Shown here piece by piece: positions 54,633 to 64,000 of a stretch of DNA of 64,000 bases; position 1 is the stretch's first letter, and every line of letters begins with the position of its first letter. The translations under genes were made by a program, and so were the position numbers. Below the pieces are notes generated by a model, which was given only the letters and a program-made list of their open reading frames with translations, ran no database searches and had not been told where the DNA came from. This DNA comes from Methanolobus psychrotolerans (GTDB lineage Archaea > Halobacteriota > Methanosarcinia > Methanosarcinales > Methanosarcinaceae): positions 1 through 64,000 of the forward strand of contig NZ_MBKP01000017.1 in assembly GCF_002243045.1 (NCBI RefSeq), written 5' to 3'.

Positions 54633-55307
54633 ATGACAAATAAAAACCACTTCCTGCCACTGCTGATAGATATGAGCGATAAAACAGTCGTAATCTTTGG
54701 AAGTGGGTCAGTCGGCGACAGAAAAGCAACCCTGTTCTCAGAATACGCGAAGGTAACAATTGTTAGCCGTAGTTTTTCTGATACTTTTTTTGAGATGGAA
54801 CGGAAAAATGGAGTCAAACTCATCAAGGCAGATGCCGGAAAACTCAGTGATACAGAGATCACCACTATCATTTGTGAAGCTTTTCTTGTAATACCGGCAA
54901 CAAATGACAGAACTGTAAACGAAAGGATAACCAGTCTTTCAAAATCAATAGGAATACTCACAAACGAAGTGGATGCCATTGGAGATGTCACAGTGCCTGC
55001 CGTAATTAAACGGGGCGAACTGACGATCAGCATCTCCACAACCGGATCAAGTCCGGCTTTTTCTAGGTTTACAAGACAGCAGGTTGAAAAAATAATCACC
55101 CCTGAATTTGCAGATATGATAAAGATACAGGATGAAATCAGAACATACTTGAAAAATGAAGTTCCAGATCAGAGAGACAGGAAAGACATATTGTGGAATA
55201 TACTGGAAAGCAAAGAAGTGTGGTCTGCATTGGAAGAATCCTATGAAAAAGGGTTTAAAATAGCACAGGATATAGTAAGAGAGAAAATAAGCAGGAAAGT
55301 CAGATGA
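54633..55307 (+). CDS. sirC: Precorrin-2 dehydrogenase SirC (CysG N-terminal-like)
   Basis: A 224-aa protein. The NAD-binding motif VVIFGSGSVGDRKATLF (~19-35) and 'TNEVDAIGDVTVPAVIKRGELTISISTTGSSPA' are those of the Met8p/CysG-N/SirC family. It oxidises precorrin-2 to sirohydrochlorin, the branch to siroheme and haem (and cobalamin). GGAGAAGGAGAT before the ATG is a strong ribosome binding site. Whether it also inserts iron cannot be told from the sequence. 56 bp precede hemA. Confidence 0.9.
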   Translation: MTNKNHFLPLLIDMSDKTVVIFGSGSVGDRKATLFSEYAKVTIVSRSFSDTFFEMERKNGVKLIKADAGKLSDTEITTIICEAFLVIPATNDRTVNERITSLSKSIGILTNEVDAIGDVTVPAVIKRGELTISISTTGSSPAFSRFTRQQVEKIITPEFADMIKIQDEIRTYLKNEVPDQRDRKDILWNILESKEVWSALEESYEKGFKIAQDIVREKISRKVR

Positions 55308-55362
55308 ACATGTACCATATCCATTGCCATCCGAATTACCATAGTTTGAATATGAGGTGTCC

Positions 55363-56661
55363 ATGACTGAAATAACCAGTATGGTAATCACCCATTCCAA
55401 GGCAACTGTAGAAGAAATCGAGGAAGCATGGGACGGGGACATCGAAAAGATGCTGAAGGACCTGCATTCCAATGAAAGGGTTTGTGAATGTGTTGTATTG
55501 AAAACCTGTAACCGTGTGGAAATATATATTGTATCTCCAAAGGGAAACAGTGTCCTGTTCCAGTTTGCTAAAAGAATGGGACTTTCTTCCAACATTATTG
55601 ATTTTTTTGATCATGAAGAATCAATCATGCACCTGCTGAGGCTTGCATGCGGCCTTGAATCTATGATAATAGGTGAAGACCAGATACTCGGGCAGATTAA
55701 AGATCTGTTTCAGGTTGCAAAGAACATTGGAACAACTGGAAAGATACTTGACACCACCTTCAGCAAAGCTATCCAGGTCGGCAAGCGTGTCAGGACAGAA
55801 ACAGAGATCAACAGGGGAGCACTTTCAATTGCATCAGCTTCTGTTGACCTTGCAGAGGAAACAGTTGGAGACCTTAAAGACAAGATGGTAATGGTCATCG
55901 GTACCGGTGAGATGGGTACACTGGTCACGCGTGCCCTTTCTCACAGGGATATAAAACTTATGTATATTGCAAACCGCACATATGAAACCGCAAAACAGCT
56001 TGCTGATGAGATGGGAGGGCATGCAGTCCACTTTGATCATATCGATGAGAATCTCAGGAAAGCAGATGTAGTCATAAGTGCAACCGGAGCACCGCACTTT
56101 GTTCTGAAATACGAACAGGTCCGAAGTGCGATGAGTTTCAGAAGTAAAGAACTTCTGTTGATCGATATTGCAAACCCAAGAGATATAGACCCTTCAATTG
56201 AGAATATACCCCATGTGACCCTCTATAATATAGATAATCTCAGAGTTATAAATGAAAAGAACCTAGAGATGAGAATGGCCGAGGTCAAAAAGGTCCAGGC
56301 CATAATTGACGAGGAATTCGATCTGTTAATTAAACAGTACAAGAGACAGAAAGCGGATCATCTTGTATCCGAGCTCTACGCGCAGTCATACAAACTTCGT
56401 GTACTGGAAAAAGAGAAGGCTATCACGAAACTGAGTGCATATCACACCATTGGCGAAACAGAGAGTAAAATTATAGAGGATCTTACACACTCGATCGTTA
56501 ATAAGATACTGGCAGAACCCACAAAGGTCCTAAGATATGCAGCAGAAATCGGCGACGATGAACTACTGAACTCAGTTGCCAAGTTATTTAGCATTCAGAG
56601 ATCCGATTTAAATACAAAAGTAAAGGATGGGCAGTTAAAATGTTCCCCGAGCGCAGAATGA
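55363..56661 (+). CDS. hemA: Glutamyl-tRNA reductase HemA
   Basis: A 432-aa enzyme. The catalytic cysteine is in '[15 protein letters not shown]' (around residue 49); '[22 protein letters not shown]'-type segment follows (here [19 protein letters not shown]), and the NADP-binding motif is [18 protein letters not shown] (~182-199). It makes glutamate-1-semialdehyde from Glu-tRNA, the first step of C5-pathway tetrapyrroles. The start is ATG 55363 with GAGGTG upstream (GTG 55357 belongs to that site). The end overlaps hemB by 22 bp. Confidence 0.95.
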   Translation: MTEITSMVITHSKATVEEIEEAWDGDIEKMLKDLHSNERVCECVVLKTCNRVEIYIVSPKGNSVLFQFAKRMGLSSNIIDFFDHEESIMHLLRLACGLESMIIGEDQILGQIKDLFQVAKNIGTTGKILDTTFSKAIQVGKRVRTETEINRGALSIASASVDLAEETVGDLKDKMVMVIGTGEMGTLVTRALSHRDIKLMYIANRTYETAKQLADEMGGHAVHFDHIDENLRKADVVISATGAPHFVLKYEQVRSAMSFRSKELLLIDIANPRDIDPSIENIPHVTLYNIDNLRVINEKNLEMRMAEVKKVQAIIDEEFDLLIKQYKRQKADHLVSELYAQSYKLRVLEKEKAITKLSAYHTIGETESKIIEDLTHSIVNKILAEPTKVLRYAAEIGDDELLNSVAKLFSIQRSDLNTKVKDGQLKCSPSAE

Positions 56662-57614
56662 GAAGACTGAGAAATGGTAAGATAAGAGACTTGGTACGTG
56701 AGACGTCATTGTCTGTAAATGACCTGATACACCCCGTATTTGTCAATGAGACAATCGATTCTGTCCGGGAAGTGGCATCCATGCCCGGTATCTTCAATGT
56801 TCCTGTTGAGATGGTCGCAGACGATGCAAAGGAAGCCGCCGACCTTGGAATACCAGCTATAATCCTCTTTGGAGTACCATCAACAAAAGATGAGAAGGGG
56901 AGCAGTGCCTGGGGTGATGATGATGTCGTACAGCGTGCTGTGCGTGAGATCAAGAACGAACTCGGCAAGGATATGCTGGTGATAACCGATGTATGCCTCT
57001 GCGAGTACACCAGTCACGGACACTGCGGAATGGTTGATTTTGAAACAGAAGAGATATTGAACGACCCAACGCTACCTTTGCTGGGAAAGATTGCTGTAAG
57101 CCATGCAAAAGCCGGTGCAGATATGGTTGCACCTTCTGGAATGATGGACGGCATGATATCCGTAATCCGTAGTTCACTTGATGATAACAATTTTAAGGAC
57201 GTACCTATTATGTCCTATGCTGCAAAGTACTCTTCAGCATTCTACGGACCATTCAGGGATGCAGCAGGCTCCGGTTGCTGTTTTGGTGACAGGTCCACTC
57301 ACCAGATGGACCCTGCCAACTCCAATGAAGCACTCCTGGAAGCAGCCCTTGATATTGAAGAAGGTGCAGACATAATTATGGTCAAACCGGCACTTCCATA
57401 TCTTGACATAATATACCGCCTCAAGACAGAATTTGAGATTCCAATGGCAGCCTACAACGTCAGCGGGGAGTATTCAATGATCAAGGCTGCAGCCCAAAAT
57501 GGATGGCTTGATGAGAAGAAGGTCATGTACGAATCCCTCCTGTCAATCAAACGTGCAGGCGCAGATATGATAATTACCTATTTTGCCAAAGATATGGCAC
57601 ATATGTTAAAATGA
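56640..57614 (+). CDS. hemB: Delta-aminolevulinic acid dehydratase HemB (porphobilinogen synthase)
   Basis: A 324-aa enzyme. [13 protein letters not shown] at the start is the usual HemB N-terminus, supporting ATG 56640 inside hemA. The zinc-type metal loop '[14 protein letters not shown]' (three cysteines, ~118-131) and the Schiff-base lysines ([17 protein letters not shown] and [10 protein letters not shown]) are present. It joins two aminolevulinates to porphobilinogen. Confidence 0.96.
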   Translation: MFPERRMRRLRNGKIRDLVRETSLSVNDLIHPVFVNETIDSVREVASMPGIFNVPVEMVADDAKEAADLGIPAIILFGVPSTKDEKGSSAWGDDDVVQRAVREIKNELGKDMLVITDVCLCEYTSHGHCGMVDFETEEILNDPTLPLLGKIAVSHAKAGADMVAPSGMMDGMISVIRSSLDDNNFKDVPIMSYAAKYSSAFYGPFRDAAGSGCCFGDRSTHQMDPANSNEALLEAALDIEEGADIIMVKPALPYLDIIYRLKTEFEIPMAAYNVSGEYSMIKAAAQNGWLDEKKVMYESLLSIKRAGADMIITYFAKDMAHMLK

Positions 57615-57630
57615 TTACAAGGTGTTTTTT

Positions 57631-58896
57631 ATGTCTTTAGATAAGTCCAGAGAATTATATAATAAAGCAAGAACCCTCCTTCCGGGAGGAGTCAGCAGTC
57701 CGGTGCGAGCCATCAAACCATATCCATTCTACACAGAATCTGCATGTGGTTCAAAGATAACTGACATAGACGGTAATGAGTACATTGATTACTGTCTCGC
57801 ATACGGTCCGAAAATACTTGGACATGCACACCCGCAGATAAAGCAGGCAATAATCTCTCAGCTTGACAAGGGATGGCTGTACGGCACACCAACCGAGCTT
57901 GAGGTCAATCTTGCCGAGAGGATCGCAGGCTTGTACCCAAGTATCGACATGCTCAGGTTCGTATCCACAGGAACCGAAGCCACCATGAGCGCACTGCGCG
58001 CAGCAAGGGGATTCACAGGTAAGAACAAATTCATCAAGATAGAAGGTGGATTCCACGGAGCACACGATTCGGTACTGGTGAAAGCAGGCTCCGGAGCAAC
58101 AACCCTTGGAAAACCTGATTCTCTGGGAATACCAGAGGACTTTACTAAACACACACTTCAGATTCCTTTCAACGATATAGAAGCACTCACAGCCGTTATT
58201 GAAAAGAGCAAGGACGATGTGGCTGCCCTCATCATAGAACCGGTCCTGGGTAATATAGGACCTGTACTTCCTGAAAGTGACTACCTCATGGATGTACGCA
58301 AAGTCACCGAAGAGAATAATGTTGTGCTTATCTTCGATGAAGTTATCACCGGTTTCCGACTTGCAATGGGCGGAGCACAGGAATATTTCGGTGTTACACC
58401 TGACATGACAACCCTTGGAAAGATAATCGGTGGTGGATTGCCTATCGGTGTTTTCGGAGGAAAGAAAGATATCATTGAAATGATAGCGCCCTCAGGCAGC
58501 GTGTATCAGGCAGGAACATTCAGCGGAAGTCCGGCCTCAGTTGCAGCAGGACTTACAGTTCTGGACATACTTGAGAAAGAAGAAGTACACAAGAACCTCA
58601 ATGCGACAGGTGATATGCTGCGCTCCAGATTATCAGAAATAGTGACAGACATGAGGCTTGACTATAATGTTGTCGGCATTGCATCCATGTTCAAGATATT
58701 CTTCGGTGAGAAGCCACTTAACTATCAGGAAGTACTCAAATGTGATAAGGAAGGATACCTGAAGTTCTTCTTCAAGATGCTTGAAAGCGGTGTTTTCCTG
58801 CCGCCATCACAGTTTGAGACAAATTTCATTTCAACTGCACACACTGAAGATGACATTGAGAAGACACTTCTTGCTTACGAAGCAAATCTGAAATGA
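57631..58896 (+). CDS. hemL: Glutamate-1-semialdehyde 2,1-aminomutase HemL
   Basis: A 421-aa PLP enzyme. '[19 protein letters not shown]' is the family start; the PLP lysine is in [18 protein letters not shown] (~262), preceded by [13 protein letters not shown]. It forms 5-aminolevulinate. The start is ATG 57631 with AAGGTG upstream; the GTG at 57622 is part of that region. It lies between hemB (16 bp) and hemC (13 bp). Confidence 0.96.
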   Translation: MSLDKSRELYNKARTLLPGGVSSPVRAIKPYPFYTESACGSKITDIDGNEYIDYCLAYGPKILGHAHPQIKQAIISQLDKGWLYGTPTELEVNLAERIAGLYPSIDMLRFVSTGTEATMSALRAARGFTGKNKFIKIEGGFHGAHDSVLVKAGSGATTLGKPDSLGIPEDFTKHTLQIPFNDIEALTAVIEKSKDDVAALIIEPVLGNIGPVLPESDYLMDVRKVTEENNVVLIFDEVITGFRLAMGGAQEYFGVTPDMTTLGKIIGGGLPIGVFGGKKDIIEMIAPSGSVYQAGTFSGSPASVAAGLTVLDILEKEEVHKNLNATGDMLRSRLSEIVTDMRLDYNVVGIASMFKIFFGEKPLNYQEVLKCDKEGYLKFFFKMLESGVFLPPSQFETNFISTAHTEDDIEKTLLAYEANLK

Positions 58897-58909
58897 GCGG
58901 TGGATCCAC

Positions 58910-59842
58910 ATGATAATAGGAACCCGCGGAAGTGCCCTAGCCCTTGCACAGACAGAGACAATTGAGCGCCTTCTGGCAGAACTTGGCGTCAGCACTACCA
59001 GAATGATAATCAAAACATCAGGAGACACCTTTACAGACAGACCATTACACGAGGTTGCCGGTGTTGGCGCATTTGTCAGGGAACTCGATGACAGGATGAT
59101 TGAAGGAGAAATTGACATCTCTGTTCACTCCATGAAAGACCTGCCTACAGTCCGCCCGGAAGAACTATCAACGTCTGCAGTACTGAAACGTGATTCACCT
59201 TACGATGTTCTCCTTACAACAGATGGTTCAAGAATAGATGAGCTGCCTGAAGAAGCTGTACTTGGCACCTCATCCATGCGTCGAAGAGCACAGATACTCA
59301 GATATCGCCCTGACCTTCACGTCCAAGACCTGAGAGGAAATATCAACACCCGGATCAGAAAACTCGAAGAGGGTCTTTATGATGGCATCCTTCTTGCTGA
59401 AGCAGGCCTCCAGAGAATGGGGTGGGAAATGGACGTTGAACGCCTTAATCCACAATTCTTCTGCCCTTCTGCAAATCAGGGAACCATAGCCGTAGTCACC
59501 CCAGCCGGAAGCGCAGCTGAAGAAGCAGTATCCAACCTTGATCATCAGAGAACCAGAATAGAGACTGAGATAGAGCGCATAGTTATCACTGATGTTGAAG
59601 GAGGATGCACAGCACCTATAGGCTCCTTTGCACATTTTATCAATGAAGAGGAGATCAGCATATGTTGTGAAGTGCTGGCACTGGATGGTTCAGAACATGT
59701 CCGTATTGATGAGGTGATCCCGGTCGAGAACTATCAGGACCACGCAAGGATACTTGGCAGAGAACTTGCACTAATGGGCGGCAAGGAACTTGTACAGAGA
59801 GCAGCATGCCAGTTAGGATCAAGAGTATCTGATGAGGCGTAA
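58910..59842 (+). CDS. hemC: Porphobilinogen deaminase HemC (hydroxymethylbilane synthase)
   Basis: A 310-aa enzyme. IIGTRGSALALAQTE at the start, 'SVHSMKDLPT' (~67-76) and 'LGTSSMRRRAQIL' are family marks. The dipyrromethane-carrying cysteine is in EGGCTAPIGSFA (~230-241). It polymerises four porphobilinogens. A hemD gene does not follow; uroporphyrinogen-III synthase and its methyltransferase must lie elsewhere. It is followed by pyrD after 7 bp. Confidence 0.95.
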   Translation: MIIGTRGSALALAQTETIERLLAELGVSTTRMIIKTSGDTFTDRPLHEVAGVGAFVRELDDRMIEGEIDISVHSMKDLPTVRPEELSTSAVLKRDSPYDVLLTTDGSRIDELPEEAVLGTSSMRRRAQILRYRPDLHVQDLRGNINTRIRKLEEGLYDGILLAEAGLQRMGWEMDVERLNPQFFCPSANQGTIAVVTPAGSAAEEAVSNLDHQRTRIETEIERIVITDVEGGCTAPIGSFAHFINEEEISICCEVLALDGSEHVRIDEVIPVENYQDHARILGRELALMGGKELVQRAACQLGSRVSDEA

Positions 59843-59849
59843 GGGTAAT

Positions 59850-60752
59850 ATGATAAAGATAACCGGAATAGAACTCAAAAACCCCACAATACTGGCTGCC
59901 GGAATAATGGGCACTACCGGTGCATCCCTTGTCCGTATTGCAAAGGAAGGAGCAGGTGCAGTAGTCACAAAATCCATTGGCCCGGAGCCAAATGAAGGAC
60001 ACAGGAATCCAAGCATGATAGACCTGGGATACGGTTTTTTGAATGCCATGGGCCTGCCAAATCCTTCATACCCTGCTTTCAGGGATGAACTTGCGTTCGC
60101 TAAAAATAATGCTGATGCCCCGGTCATTGCAAGCATTTTCGGAGGCACTGAAGATGAATTTGTTGATGTTGCCCTGGGACTCATTGACTCAAAACCTGAT
60201 GCTTTTGAATTGAATGTGAGTTGTCCGCATGCATTAGGCTATGGAGCTTCCATTGGAAGCAACCCTGATGCTGTGGAAATCATTACAAAAGCTGTTTGTG
60301 ACGCAGTAGATGTACCCGTATGGGTTAAACTCACACCCAATGTCACAGATATAGTAACGATCGGAGAAGCTGCACAAAGAGGCGGTGCAGATGCTGTTGT
60401 GGCCATCAACACTGTGAAGGGAATGGCAATAGACATAAACAGTGGTTACCCCATACTTGGCAACAGGTTTGGAGGACTTTCCGGCCGGGCTGTTAAACCG
60501 GTTGCGCTAAAATGTGTTTATGACCTGTATACTGCCCTTGATATTCCCATTATTGGCGTTGGGGGAATTTATACCTGGGAAGATGCCATCGAGATGATGA
60601 TGGCAGGTGCCAGCGCAGTGCAGGTAGGATCTGCAGTCCATGAAGGACTGGAAGTTTTCAGTTCCATCACCATAGGAATCGAAAATTTTGTTTCAGAAAA
60701 AGAATACAACGATATAATAGATATCATAGGCATCGCGCATGAGAGGATATAA
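59850..60752 (+). CDS. pyrD: Dihydroorotate dehydrogenase PyrD (class 1B catalytic subunit)
   Basis: A 300-aa FMN-binding TIM barrel. '[19 protein letters not shown]'-type N-terminus (here [20 protein letters not shown]), catalytic loop [16 protein letters not shown] with the active cysteine, '[18 protein letters not shown]' and '[17 protein letters not shown]' are class 1B. It oxidises dihydroorotate in pyrimidine synthesis. The start is ATG 59850, after AAGGGTAAT. It shares its last base with the pyrK start. Its place at the end of a haem operon is unusual. Confidence 0.94.
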   Translation: MIKITGIELKNPTILAAGIMGTTGASLVRIAKEGAGAVVTKSIGPEPNEGHRNPSMIDLGYGFLNAMGLPNPSYPAFRDELAFAKNNADAPVIASIFGGTEDEFVDVALGLIDSKPDAFELNVSCPHALGYGASIGSNPDAVEIITKAVCDAVDVPVWVKLTPNVTDIVTIGEAAQRGGADAVVAINTVKGMAIDINSGYPILGNRFGGLSGRAVKPVALKCVYDLYTALDIPIIGVGGIYTWEDAIEMMMAGASAVQVGSAVHEGLEVFSSITIGIENFVSEKEYNDIIDIIGIAHERI

Positions 60753-61531
60753 TGTACCCTACTAATGTCAAAATAACCAGGATCATCAAAGAAACACCAT
60801 CTACCAGGACTTTTATCTTTGACAGGTCATTTGATGATGCAATTGCAGGCCAGTTCGTGATGGTATGGATACATGGTGTGGATGAGATTCCAATGACATT
60901 GTCAAGCAAGAATTCCATCACTGTGCAAAAGGTAGGGGATGCCACTGAAAAACTTTTCATGCATGAGGAAGGGGATAGTCTTGGCATAAGAGGACCTTTC
61001 GGAAAAGGCTTTACCCTGCCAGGCAAGGATGAAAAGATACTCCTGATAGCAGGAGGAGTAGGAGCAGCACCACTTGCACCACTCGCAGAATATGCAGCAT
61101 TGTCAGGTATTCATATGAGTACCATTTTAGGAGCAAGAAATGCTGATGAGCTTCTCTTTTTTGACAGATTCACATCCTGCGGGGAACTACACCTGACAAC
61201 TGATGATGGTTCTGCACACAGGTGTGGATTTGTTACAGACATTCTTGCCGAGATTGATGTAGCAGCCTATGACAGGATATACACATGTGGACCTGAGATG
61301 ATGATGAAGTGCATCTTTGGTATGCTGGAAAAAGAAAACGCCCTTGAGAAGACGGAATTCAGCCTTCACAGGTATTTCAAATGCGGCATCGGTGTTTGCG
61401 GAGCCTGCTGCATGGATAAGAAAGGGCTGCGCGTCTGCAAGGACGGACCCGTGTTCAATGGCCTGCAGCTTATTGACTCGGAATTTGGAAATTATATGAG
61501 AGGACCAAGCGGGAACAGGAAAACATTTTGA
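60752..61531 (+). CDS. pyrK: Dihydroorotate dehydrogenase electron-transfer subunit PyrK
   Basis: A 259-aa protein of the ferredoxin-reductase fold: FAD-binding beta barrel (~1-95), NAD-binding part with '[20 protein letters not shown]' (~95-200), and a C-terminal [2Fe-2S] loop [19 protein letters not shown] (~213-231). It passes electrons from PyrD to NAD+. It overlaps pyrD by one base. The T-rich 61540-61560 probably ends the long operon. Confidence 0.94.
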   Translation: MYPTNVKITRIIKETPSTRTFIFDRSFDDAIAGQFVMVWIHGVDEIPMTLSSKNSITVQKVGDATEKLFMHEEGDSLGIRGPFGKGFTLPGKDEKILLIAGGVGAAPLAPLAEYAALSGIHMSTILGARNADELLFFDRFTSCGELHLTTDDGSAHRCGFVTDILAEIDVAAYDRIYTCGPEMMMKCIFGMLEKENALEKTEFSLHRYFKCGIGVCGACCMDKKGLRVCKDGPVFNGLQLIDSEFGNYMRGPSGNRKTF

Positions 61532-61731
61532 TTATGTAGTTCTTTTCCTTTTTCACTTTTTATCCGCGGTTTTAAGACACTTATTGAAAAGAGAAACATC
61601 ATCCACTCTTAAAAAGAGATAAATGATTATTATTATAAGTATTACTTTTAGTATTATTTCATAATGTTTAAATACATCCTTAAATATAGGAAATGTATCT
61701 ATCAAAATCGGCGTTTAATCGGTGGTACGAT
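61532..61731 (+). promoter_or_regulatory. Spacer with promoter for the PEF-CTERM gene
   Basis: A 200-bp AT-rich spacer. TTTAAATA at 61668-61675 is a TATA candidate for the next gene. No other feature was seen. Confidence 0.4.
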
Positions 61732-62388
61732 ATGAGATACATGAATTTGAAAAATATATTCTTTATAATGCTTGCAGCATTATTTTTGATTGGAACAGCA
61801 TCTGCTGTAACTTCAGTAAATGCAGAGATAATCGAGGATGCGGAATGTGACCTTGATGTATGGACATACGGAAATCCAGCTGTAATAAGCACGTGGGCAT
61901 CATATTTCAGCAGCAGTGTCGTTGGCGGTACATGGACCGATGCTGACGGAAGACTTGCCGTGATCGATGAGAACGGTTACATGCTCATTGACACATTATA
62001 TCCTACAAACTGCTTCTGCATAGTGTTTGCAAGTGACAGTAATGACGGATATGCAAGAGTATACGTAGACGGAATGGTCATATGGGAAGGAGACACCTGG
62101 GATGATGTTGAACTTGGACAGAACATCAATGCACAGAAAATAAGGTCCCTGAAGATCAGCGGACTGGAAAGCACTACTCACACCATTAAGATAGAAAATG
62201 TGGATGTAACAACCCTGAATCAGAACATTCCTAAGAAGTGTACTACATATCCCCACAACGGACATGTAACTGTATACAAATATGGGTACGACTGTCCTGA
62301 AAATGAAATTCCTGAATTCCCGACAATTGCATTGCCTATTGCTGCAATACTCGGCCTTGCTTTCATATTCCGTAAAAAGGAAGAATAA
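61732..62388 (+). CDS. Secreted PEF-CTERM surface protein
   Basis: A 218-aa exported protein. A signal peptide (MNLKNIFFIMLAALFLIGTA within the first ~30 residues, cleavage after an Ala-rich stretch) is followed by a beta-rich domain with cysteine pairs and the sorting signal IPEFPTIALPIAAILGLAFI plus FRKKEE. This is the archaeal PEF-CTERM: the PEF motif, a membrane helix, then a basic end. Such proteins are trimmed by an archaeosortase and attached to lipid at the cell surface. The start is ATG 61732 with CGGTGG upstream; ATG 61741 is also possible. Ligand or function of the ectodomain unknown. Confidence 0.88.
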   Translation: MRYMNLKNIFFIMLAALFLIGTASAVTSVNAEIIEDAECDLDVWTYGNPAVISTWASYFSSSVVGGTWTDADGRLAVIDENGYMLIDTLYPTNCFCIVFASDSNDGYARVYVDGMVIWEGDTWDDVELGQNINAQKIRSLKISGLESTTHTIKIENVDVTTLNQNIPKKCTTYPHNGHVTVYKYGYDCPENEIPEFPTIALPIAAILGLAFIFRKKEE

Positions 62389-62398
62389 ATTATAAAAT

Positions 62399-62415
62399 GA
62401 AGCCCATTGGGCTTC
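62399..62415 (+). terminator. Terminator of the PEF-CTERM gene
   Basis: GAAGCCC-ATT-GGGCTTC, 7-bp hairpin followed by TTACTTTTCG, 10 nt beyond the stop codon. Confidence 0.7.
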
Positions 62416-62505
62416 TTACTTTTCGATTTAATCCCACGTATTGGATAATTGAATCACTTTTATTCGTTAATTGAATAGGATTGAACTAGACCAGAGAAAA
62501 ATAGT

Positions 62506-62745
62506 TTATTGTGCAGAATATTCCTGCACCATGATCTTTGAAGCCATCCCCATACCAAGTGCGTAATCACAACCATTTATGGACACAATAAGAGAACCAT
62601 TGATGCCTCTTTTTACTTTGAGCAGTGTGTTCTCTATAAAGCCCATCGATCTGAGACGGTTAAGCAGGGAGCTACCTGCATTAATAGAAATAATTTTGCT
62701 ATCCTTACCTTCCGGCATCATTGCAAGTGGTATGATCGGAGCCAT
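62506..62745 (-). CDS. feoA: Ferrous iron transport protein A (FeoA)
   Basis: A 79-aa SH3-like protein. 'NRLRSMGFIENTLLKVKRGINGSLIVSINGCDYALGMGMASKIMV' is the FeoA core (RLxxMGxxxG...G....GxxxALxxxxAxxI). It helps the FeoB Fe2+ transporter. No feoB lies downstream (the next gene is the convergent PEF-CTERM gene), so FeoA stands alone here. AGAGGTT precedes the ATG. A DtxR-type palindrome lies 72 bp upstream. Confidence 0.9.
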   Translation of the reverse strand: MAPIIPLAMMPEGKDSKIISINAGSSLLNRLRSMGFIENTLLKVKRGINGSLIVSINGCDYALGMGMASKIMVQEYSAQ

Positions 62746-62816
62746 TTTTTAACCTCTGTCTTTTTGTAGAAAGACGATATATGAGATAACAACTATAATT
62801 CATATTCCAGTAGGAT

Positions 62817-62832
62817 ATTAGGCACACCTAAT
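62817..62832. promoter_or_regulatory. Candidate DtxR/IdeR-type iron-responsive operator
   Basis: ATTAGG-CACA-CCTAAT is a perfect 6-bp inverted repeat in the 219-bp divergent spacer between feoA and the U32 gene. TTAGG/CCTAA half sites are those of DtxR-family metal regulators. The plus-strand TATA for the U32 gene (CTATATATATG, about 62869-62879) lies downstream of it. Assignment is by motif similarity and the feoA neighbour. Confidence 0.5.
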
Positions 62833-62964
62833 ATTACTTGACACTGCAATATAGTGTTTTATCCTATATATATGTTCCCGGGTTTGAATAAAAGTTGCTT
62901 TTTAAACAATTTTACTTGCTTTTCAACACAAGTGATTTAAATCTTAATCAGAATGCATAGAATA

Positions 62965-64000
62965 ATGTCCTTTAATAAAAACAAAAGCAAAATACCGGAA
63001 CTTGTGATGGGTATAAGGAACCTGGCTTCCCTAAAAGCATGCAAACAACATGCAGATGCAGCCTACTTCTCACTTGACAGACTTAGTCTCAGGTCCAGAG
63101 CACAAGAGATAACAATTGAAAAACTTGCCAGTTTTGTTGAAGAGATACATAATAAAGGCATGAAGGGATACTTGGCAGTCAATTCTGTGATATATCCCCA
63201 TAACCTCCATGAACTGGATGAAGTACTTGAGTGCGCTGTTTGTGCAAATGTAGATGCGGTGATAGCCTGGGACCCTGCAACAATAGTAAAAGCTGCTGAA
63301 AAAGACCTGAAAATACACATATCAACCCAGGCAAATGTATCAAACCAGATGACGGCAGAGTTTTATAGGTCACTTGGAGCCAGCCGGGTGGTACTTGCAC
63401 GCGAACTTAATATTGAACAGATTAAAAAGATAAAAGAAGATACAAAAATCGAAATCGAAGTATTTGTACATGGAGCAGTATGCCAGGCCATCTCCGGCAG
63501 ATGTTACCTTTCAGCATATCTTCTTGGAAAATCAGGCAACTGCGGGGAATGCAGCCAGCCATGCCGTTGGGAGTGGTCGCTACATTCGGATAATGGAGCA
63601 GTTGTGGATATTGAAGGCAAGTACCTAATGAGTGCAAAAGACCTCTGTATGATAGAGTATATACCTGAACTTATAGAGGCAGGTGTTGATGCCTTTAAGG
63701 TTGAAGGAAGACTTAGAAATCCCGGATATACTTCCACAGTATCGGAATGTTATCGTCAGGCACTTGACCTTTTCAGGGATGAGATGTATGAGAAAAGTAT
63801 AATTATTCCCCTGAAAGAAAAAATGGCACTTGAATATAACAGAGGTTTTTCAACCGGATTCTATTTTGGATATCCCGGACCTGACGACCTTGCATATGAT
63901 TTTGATATGAATGCTTCACCAATAAAGCGCGAAGCTATAGGAGTGGTGACAAATTACTACCCAAAGATGTCTGCTGCAGCAGTCAAGCTGCTTGAAAATG
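62965..64000 (+). CDS. Peptidase U32 family protein, N-terminal part (runs off the window)
   Basis: At least 345 residues of a U32-family protein. It has the TIM-barrel-like entry 'ELVMGIRNLASLKACKQHAD' and the U32 signature 'IEVFVHGAVCQAISGRCYLS', followed by CGECSQPCRWEW, the cysteines expected to bind an iron-sulphur cluster. Family members include RlhA/TrhP tRNA- or rRNA-hydroxylation proteins and so-called collagenase-like proteases; the cysteine pattern fits the RNA-modifying type better, but this is inference. The C-terminus is beyond the window. A TATA box about 90 nt upstream and no ribosome binding site were seen. Confidence 0.8.
   Translation, partial: MSFNKNKSKIPELVMGIRNLASLKACKQHADAAYFSLDRLSLRSRAQEITIEKLASFVEEIHNKGMKGYLAVNSVIYPHNLHELDEVLECAVCANVDAVIAWDPATIVKAAEKDLKIHISTQANVSNQMTAEFYRSLGASRVVLARELNIEQIKKIKEDTKIEIEVFVHGAVCQAISGRCYLSAYLLGKSGNCGECSQPCRWEWSLHSDNGAVVDIEGKYLMSAKDLCMIEYIPELIEAGVDAFKVEGRLRNPGYTSTVSECYRQALDLFRDEMYEKSIIIPLKEKMALEYNRGFSTGFYFGYPGPDDLAYDFDMNASPIKREAIGVVTNYYPKMSAAAVKLLEN

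Overview
The window is chromosomal DNA of a methanogenic archaeon of the order Methanosarcinales, most likely a methylotrophic member of the Methanosarcinaceae (Methanolobus/Methanococcoides-like; genus not resolvable here). The evidence is a complete fpo operon (F420H2:methanophenazine oxidoreductase), an A1AO ATP synthase operon in the order known from Methanosarcina, F420 and methanofuran biosynthesis genes, haem synthesis by the archaeal siroheme route, an archaeal-type CcmE, and a PEF-CTERM surface protein. The DNA is AT-leaning, and starts are ATG, GTG or TTG with GGAGG/GGTGA-type ribosome binding sites or apparently leaderless.

Layout. 1-223: left part of an IS66-like insertion sequence, abutting the 3' end of an Lrp-like regulator (220-813). 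814-1283 holds no convincing gene but has a long inverted repeat. 1316-11536 (minus): fpoABCDHIJJKLMNO, with a palindrome over the candidate promoter. 11962-13479 (minus): a zinc-ribbon protein, a DUF22 protein and an Lrp/AsnC regulator. 13680-20561 (plus): ferredoxin + CrtI-like flavoprotein, cofG, two tandem cofH, cofC, then ferredoxin + geranylgeranyl reductase. 20668-23457 (minus): trkA-trkH potassium uptake. 23635-27374 (minus): grpE-dnaK-dnaJ. 28429-31019 (plus): mfnD-mfnF-mfnE for methanofuran. 31110-31682: zinc ribbon, aEF1B and tRNA-Ala(CGC). 31838-32540: a very structured leader and an RGG-rich CxxC-x17-CxxC protein. 32824-40958: mixed accessory genes (wHTH regulator, MTH865 family, CPA2 antiporter, MerR/GyrI regulator, DUF1638, SMR transporter, FetAB-like ABC transporter, peroxiredoxin) and a likely small RNA at 40334-40403. 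41139-49571 (minus): atpHIKECFABD plus the small ahaG. 49790-52268 (minus): ccmE, a long-chain prenyl diphosphate synthase and a radical SAM enzyme. 52593-61531 (plus): ahbD-ahbA-ahbB-sirC-hemA-hemB-hemL-hemC-pyrD-pyrK. 61732-64000: PEF-CTERM protein, feoA and the start of a U32 peptidase-family gene.

Together the genes describe energy conservation in a cytochrome-containing methanogen. F420 is made by Cof, and F420H2 is oxidised by Fpo with methanophenazine as acceptor. Cytochrome c and b assembly draws on haem (Ahb/Hem) and CcmE. The resulting ion gradient drives the A1AO ATP synthase. The prenyl synthase plus unknown radical SAM enzyme beside ccmE are plausible players in methanophenazine synthesis, but that is inference.

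The most unusual signals are in RNA rather than protein: (i) a 19-bp long-range helix closing a ~265-nt leader upstream of the RGG/zinc-ribbon gene; (ii) a compact promoter-hairpin-T-run unit at 40308-40403 that looks like an independent sRNA; (iii) a 16-bp hairpin with an alternative fold, downstream of its own TATA box, at 28001-28112; (iv) palindromes at the fpo, atp and feoA promoters. Several short genes (two ferredoxins, ahaG, the zinc ribbon at 31110, a 51-aa ORF at 37126) are at or below usual length cut-offs.
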